A DNA stretch of 64,000 nt from the NCBI GenBank assembly GCA_002682825.1, contig NOKP01000006.1:682001-746000 (forward strand), written 5' to 3'. The position numbers were made by a program, and so were the translations under genes. Below the pieces are notes generated by a model. It ran no database searches. It saw nothing but the letters and a program-made list of their open reading frames with translations, and was not told the origin of the DNA. Below are positions 59,821 through 64,000 of this stretch, piece after piece. This stretch comes from Neonectria sp. B-13. Taxonomy: Eukaryota > Ascomycota > Sordariomycetes > Hypocreales > Nectriaceae. The stretch's first letter is position 1, and each line of letters starts with the position of its first letter.

Positions 59821-61769
59821 TCTCCTCTGTCCTCGATTCTCACGGTTTCCGACTCGGGCCGTGCCATCATGTCTCACGTCCCGATCAGGTAGACTAGCCA
59901 TTGCTCTTCTCGGCTGTCTTCTGCGGCCAACTGTGAACTTTGAGGTGCATCATCTCGATATAAACTACGCCCGGGTAGTTAGCAAGCTGCAACCATCACC
60001 GTCACTCAGTTCTGGGAGCTCGTCAAACTTGTGTGTTCCTGTCAGAGACATGGACGGTACGGAGTGCGTATGCCGATCACGCCGTTGGAGAGGGCTGCAA
60101 GGATTGGATGCAAATAGCCCACAGGCAAGGATGCTCGTCAGAATGCCCTCCCCTGAGAGGCGGCTACTGATTGGCTGCGTCCACCTGTAGAGCTAGGGAG
60201 AAAATGTTGGAGGGGCCAAATCCCCTGAGCCCTGCCTGCGATAGTGCGTTCTAACAGGCATCGGGCCCTGTGATCCATGGGTGGCTAAAGCACTCAGCGC
60301 CCGCTGGAATTGGGACAGGGGAGAGGAGAGCCCGGGGCGTGACTCCGATGACTCCTCGACAGTGAGAGAGCGGGAGGAAGAGTCCGCAAGAGAGTGCGAA
60401 GTACGTGTGAAGTACTTGGTGAACAGGATTATGCCCAGGGCAACCCCCAAGAGAATCCCCTACTGCGTCGGAGACAGACGTGGACAGCGTTGCAGCACAC
60501 GAGGGGACGCCCTGATCCATGTCCCGATCTCCAGTGACAACTGGCATTGGGCCCAATCCATCGCCCTCTCCACTGGGACAATGCATCGTCCAAGCAGGGG
60601 ATGGCACGGGGATCGTTTGCGACGTGCCTGAGACGCTGAATGGCCGTCACGCGCTTTGTACTTGGCCACTGGCGCCGGTGACTACTGCGTGGCCAGGTAG
60701 CGTCTACTTCGTGCCCGCTGGGGGAGAGACGATGATTGGCTTCCAGGGGGAAACCGTCGAATCCGGACTTCGTGCTTCGTACATGCTAAGTACTGTAGGC
60801 AGTGTCTGCGCTGGTTGTGGATGTTGTGCTTGTTGGGTGGACAAGCGAGCGAGTGGGCGGGAGCACTGTGGGATGCCTGTTTTTGCTGATTGGATTAGAC
60901 TGGGCGTCAGATTGCCATGATTTACCGCGGTTGGAACCGTAGGTTTGTGGGATACCGCTGTGCGTTTGTGCGTTGTCGGTATTCTGATTTTGTGTGTGAT
61001 GCGTGTCCATGTATGTGTGAGGCAAAACCATCGCCAACGTCGTAGTTGGGAGCGGGAGTGATGAGCGTCAACAGATGGATTGGATGGGATGCCGTGCGAT
61101 GGGACGTGATGCCCAAGCGTCAATCGTGCGCGCGTGTGAGCCAGTCCACTAGAGCCCGGTAAAAGCTCAAAGCTGTACTGCGAGCGCGCACTGTGCTTAA
61201 GCGTCCCACTGTACCTGCCTTTCCAGGCACGGTGGAATCTTGCCCGTTTTAGTGGAGTGGCTTTGCCCCGAGACCTAGCCCGGACTTCTCGATGAGAGTC
61301 AGCCCGGGCGTGTATCCGGGTTTATAGAGGGCGAGTCTGCAGATCGCAGGCCGCGACCAGTCTCCTTCATTCCAACCGGTTGGTGGTGGGGATATCTGAT
61401 TTCACCGTCTCAAGGGGATGCCGAAGTGGAAGACGTAGATACTTCGTACGTGCGCATCTTGGGGAGATAGTCGTCGATTGATGACTCTGAGTTTCGCATC
61501 CCATCCTGGACTGTCCATCGGGACTCGACGACAACACGGGCTCATCGCTCTACATAGGTAGTACTTCGTACTAACGTTTAAGCGGCTTGTTCGGCCATTG
61601 TGCGATCAGGTACCACCCAATGACGGCGGATCCCTTGGTCTTCCAGGGGTCCTGAAATCACAGTGGATGGAGCACTGTACCTCCACGCGACTGAGCGTGC
61701 GAGTGAATGCGGTGCCTGCCCGCTGAGCTGGCCACTATTATACCGTACCTACTGCACTGTAGCCACCTG

Positions 61770-63433
61770 GACCCCAACTGCCACTGGGGGGCAAGGAAGG
61801 AGGGAGTCGCCCCCTCTCCCTTGCGCCTTGCCACACCCCCCCGAAATCCAAACCAAATCCACCCGTTCGTTCGCTCGTTCGCTCTCTCGCTCTTTCGCTG
61901 GTTCGTGCGTGCTTCCCCAGCCCAGCATACCCGCCAAACCCTCTTTTCCCTCCCCTTCCGCCCACTCCCTGCCAGTGCCACCTGCCCGCTTCCCACTTGC
62001 CCACTTGCACTTGCCCACTTCTCAATTCCCACTCCCGCCAGCCAGTCCCACTCCTCCGTCTTGCTTCTTGCGTCCTCTTCTTCCTCGTCCTCCGCTCTCT
62101 CTCTTTGTCTCTCTTCTCCCGACTCTCTTCCGTTCCTCTCCACCACTTCCTTTCCCCCCTCCCCTTCTAGCTCTGCTACTCATCCGCCCTTCCTTCTTTT
62201 TTTCCTCTCTATCTCTCTCTCTTTCCGCCCGTTGCCTCGTTTGCCACGTTTGACCTCTCTCCCCGCGATCGCGTCTGCGAGTCTGTTCGTCACTGGCCTC
62301 CGTGCACAATCCAATTCTCGCCCGCTCGCCCGCCTACTCGCACCGCACCCGCACCACATCCCCCTCAGGGTTCAGGAACAAAAATTGCAAGATACGGAAC
62401 AAAAAGACCACCCACATCCAGCACGAGGTTCTGGAAAAGGCGCATCTGCTGGTGATACCCGCCATTGTTAATCTCTGTACTTTATTCATCGTCGATTCTT
62501 TTGCTTTTCTGGCGCGCGCGCACCAAACGCCCTACACCACTTTCTAATTTCCCTCCGACCATCCAAAACCCCGACTGCGATCCTCGGACCAAAACCCGTC
62601 ACCACAGAGAACCACAAAACAACAACAACAAAGGAAGAACGAGACCCCAGAAGACTAAAGAAGGCTCCGAATTCACACCTGGATTGACATCGTTTCGACG
62701 ACGCTGTCTCGCTCTCTTGTCTTGGACAGACAACCCAGCTGGTGCTCGCGTGTTTGTCGTGTGTCAATCACCCGACTCGCCGCTTAGAGCGTGAATCTTT
62801 CTCCGTCGCCTCGGCCATCATCATCCACGAACCTCTTTGACCATCGTTCGCGTGGCGCTCAGTCATCACCCGACCTCGGTCTGACGCACTCGTCAACTTT
62901 CCAAGAAGATTTATTTGCTGCATCCCCGCGGATCCTGCTTCCTTTTCTTCACCTCTGACTACCGGTCCCCTGCCTGCTCAACGTCACTCGGCCTCCCGGC
63001 ACCTGCCACCGACCACGTCTCCACGCGACCCTTTCGTTCACAATATCGACTGTTGTCCTTCTTGCATCCACTACACTTCATATTAATTTTCCGCCACGAG
63101 TTGAATTTCTCGTGAACCCACTCCTTGTGTTTCTTTTTTTCGCCTGATACTACGCTTTCTTGGATCTGCGCTTTTTGCCCTCCCGCGACGCAACAACTCC
63201 ACCTTCAACTCGCGCTTCTGCACCATCGACTTCCAGACGCCACTCTCCCGTCTACTCGAACGATATACCCGCTGCGCATAATTCACCCTGCCCGATTCAT
63301 CGAATATCACCGACCTTTGTAATTTCGACCCGAACAGTCTCATCCCACAAGAAACCTTCGAACCACGTTCATTGTACCGGTTATTACCACCCTATTTCAC
63401 TCAATTACGTCTCGCGACAACTACTTTTGAGCC
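61770..63433 (+). promoter_or_regulatory. Long pyrimidine-rich upstream region of the right-edge gene
   Basis: From about 61770 to 62260 the plus strand is strongly C/T-rich, with TTCGCTCG-type and CTCTCT repeats. A milder C/T bias continues to the ATG at 63434. Such tracts are common around transcription starts in filamentous ascomycetes. The leader could exceed 1 kb and contains upstream ATGs (for example 62302, 62465 and 62915). The true transcription start is not determined. Confidence 0.4.
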
Positions 63434-64000
63434 ATGGACGCAGGCGGTCTCGCTCAAATGTCTTCCAACAGCTTTGCCCCCAGCGGCCTTGCCATGCCCT
63501 CCGGAGGCTTGGCTGCCCGCCGTGGTGGCCAGAACGTCAAGCCCCTCTCGTTTGAGACCATCAATCAGAGTAAGGACAAGGACCCTGGTCTTCCTACCCC
63601 TCGCACCAGTCGCTCTCACCTGCTTGCCGGTTTGAGGACGGCCCCCAAATCCGCTACTGTCGGCTCGTTCGGCCCTCAGTCCCCCACTACTACTGCTCCC
63701 TCGCAGTACGCCCGGAACTCCATGGCTGGAAACGCCTATGGCATGGGCCAGGACAACTACAATGGCCCCAAGACGGCCTTCCCCCAGTACGGCGGCCAGC
63801 AGAGCAACTACAACTCCATGATGAACCAGCAGTATACGGTCGACCAAGTTTTGGCACCCCCTGAGCTTCCCATCGACGAGCAGGCGCAGGAGCACATGGA
63901 CCCCAACCTCTACGCTCAACTCGTCGCCACCAACATGTATCTGGCCCAGCAGCAGCAGCGCCTCCAGCAGCAGCTTAGAAGCGTGCAGGCCGCTGCCCAG
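63434..64000 (+). CDS. Unknown protein, N-terminal part, cut by window edge
   Basis: ATG at 63434 (MDAGGLAQMSSN) opens a frame of 189 codons that reaches the window end without a stop. The visible part is rich in Gly, Ser, Asn, Pro and Gln and probably disordered. It then has a more conserved-looking stretch DPNLYAQLVATNMYLAQQQQ and a Gln-rich coiled coil (RLQQQLRSVQAAAQ) at the edge. Composition resembles N-termini of fungal RNA-binding or regulatory proteins, but I cannot assign a family. A GTAAGG inside (near 63569) could be read as a splice donor, but the frame is open through it. The long pyrimidine-rich upstream region and 10 kb gene-free flank suggest a highly regulated gene (inference). 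Confidence 0.75.
   Translation, partial: MDAGGLAQMSSNSFAPSGLAMPSGGLAARRGGQNVKPLSFETINQSKDKDPGLPTPRTSRSHLLAGLRTAPKSATVGSFGPQSPTTTAPSQYARNSMAGNAYGMGQDNYNGPKTAFPQYGGQQSNYNSMMNQQYTVDQVLAPPELPIDEQAQEHMDPNLYAQLVATNMYLAQQQQRLQQQLRSVQAAAQ

Larger units (their letters stand above)
52926..63433. other. 10.5 kb gene-poor region
   Basis: No gene is recognised on either strand. Contents: the 3' flank of the membrane-protein gene, microsatellites, a decayed tandem duplication (56470-56760), an A/T-richer section (about 55200-56500), several palindromic TACTTCGTA-type words (59381, 61440, 61562), and the pyrimidine-rich upstream region of the gene at 63434. Long overlapping ORFs such as 61663-62253 and 61707-62471 arise from the pyrimidine bias. 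Confidence 0.5.

Overview
The window is nuclear DNA from a filamentous ascomycete (Pezizomycotina), most likely a Sordariomycete. The evidence is many short GT-AG introns of about 46-70 bp, CTAAC-type branch points, fungal orthologs such as centractin, an APSES/MBF subunit, Dfg5/Dcw1 and DUF3824 and DUF3602 proteins, an ER protein ending in HDEL, and long pyrimidine-rich leaders. I see no bacterial, organellar or viral genes, no CRISPR array, and no tRNA or rRNA gene that I can support. Species and chromosome are not determined.

Layout. 1-2.0 kb: no gene recognised. 2.0-4.0 kb (+): secreted multicopper oxidase, convergent with an eight-exon amino-acid permease (4.2-6.3 kb, -). A 2 kb divergent spacer with a palindromic pair of PacC-type sites leads to a 2OG-Fe(II) oxygenase (8.3-9.3 kb, +). 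Next come an intronless DEAH-box Prp2-type splicing helicase (9.4-12.4 kb, -) and, divergent from it, an ER DnaJ of Scj1 type (12.9-14.3 kb, +). 14.3-17.3 kb holds a pair of degenerate direct repeats and a decayed ankyrin-repeat gene. 17.3-20.4 kb (+) is argininosuccinate synthase, cut into 26 exons, with GATA and CPC1/Gcn4-like sites upstream. 21.4-24.8 kb (-) encodes a 1,120-residue disordered DUF3824-type protein. Then follow Erv41 (28.9-30.1 kb, -), the Dfg5/Dcw1 GH76 enzyme (32.9-34.5 kb, +), a Par32-like DUF3602 protein (38.1-38.5 kb, +), centractin/Arp1 (39.7-41.0 kb, -) and an Mbp1/Res-type MBF subunit (41.6-43.9 kb, +).

From 43.9 to 63.4 kb there is almost no coding content. I recognise only one gene, a single-pass membrane protein at 52.0-52.9 kb, in about 19.5 kb. 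A gene of unknown function begins at 63,434 and runs off the right edge. This gene-poor stretch holds microsatellites, small tandem duplications, a broken tandem repeat and several copies of a short palindromic motif.

The genes do not form a cluster or a single pathway. They are mostly housekeeping functions: splicing, ER folding, ER-Golgi trafficking, wall biogenesis, dynein transport, G1/S transcription and arginine synthesis. I found no convincing undescribed multi-gene system. The strongest oddities are the splitting of argininosuccinate synthase into 26 exons, with an 11-nt microexon and one 465-bp intron that lacks a GT donor, and the 19.5 kb gene desert.
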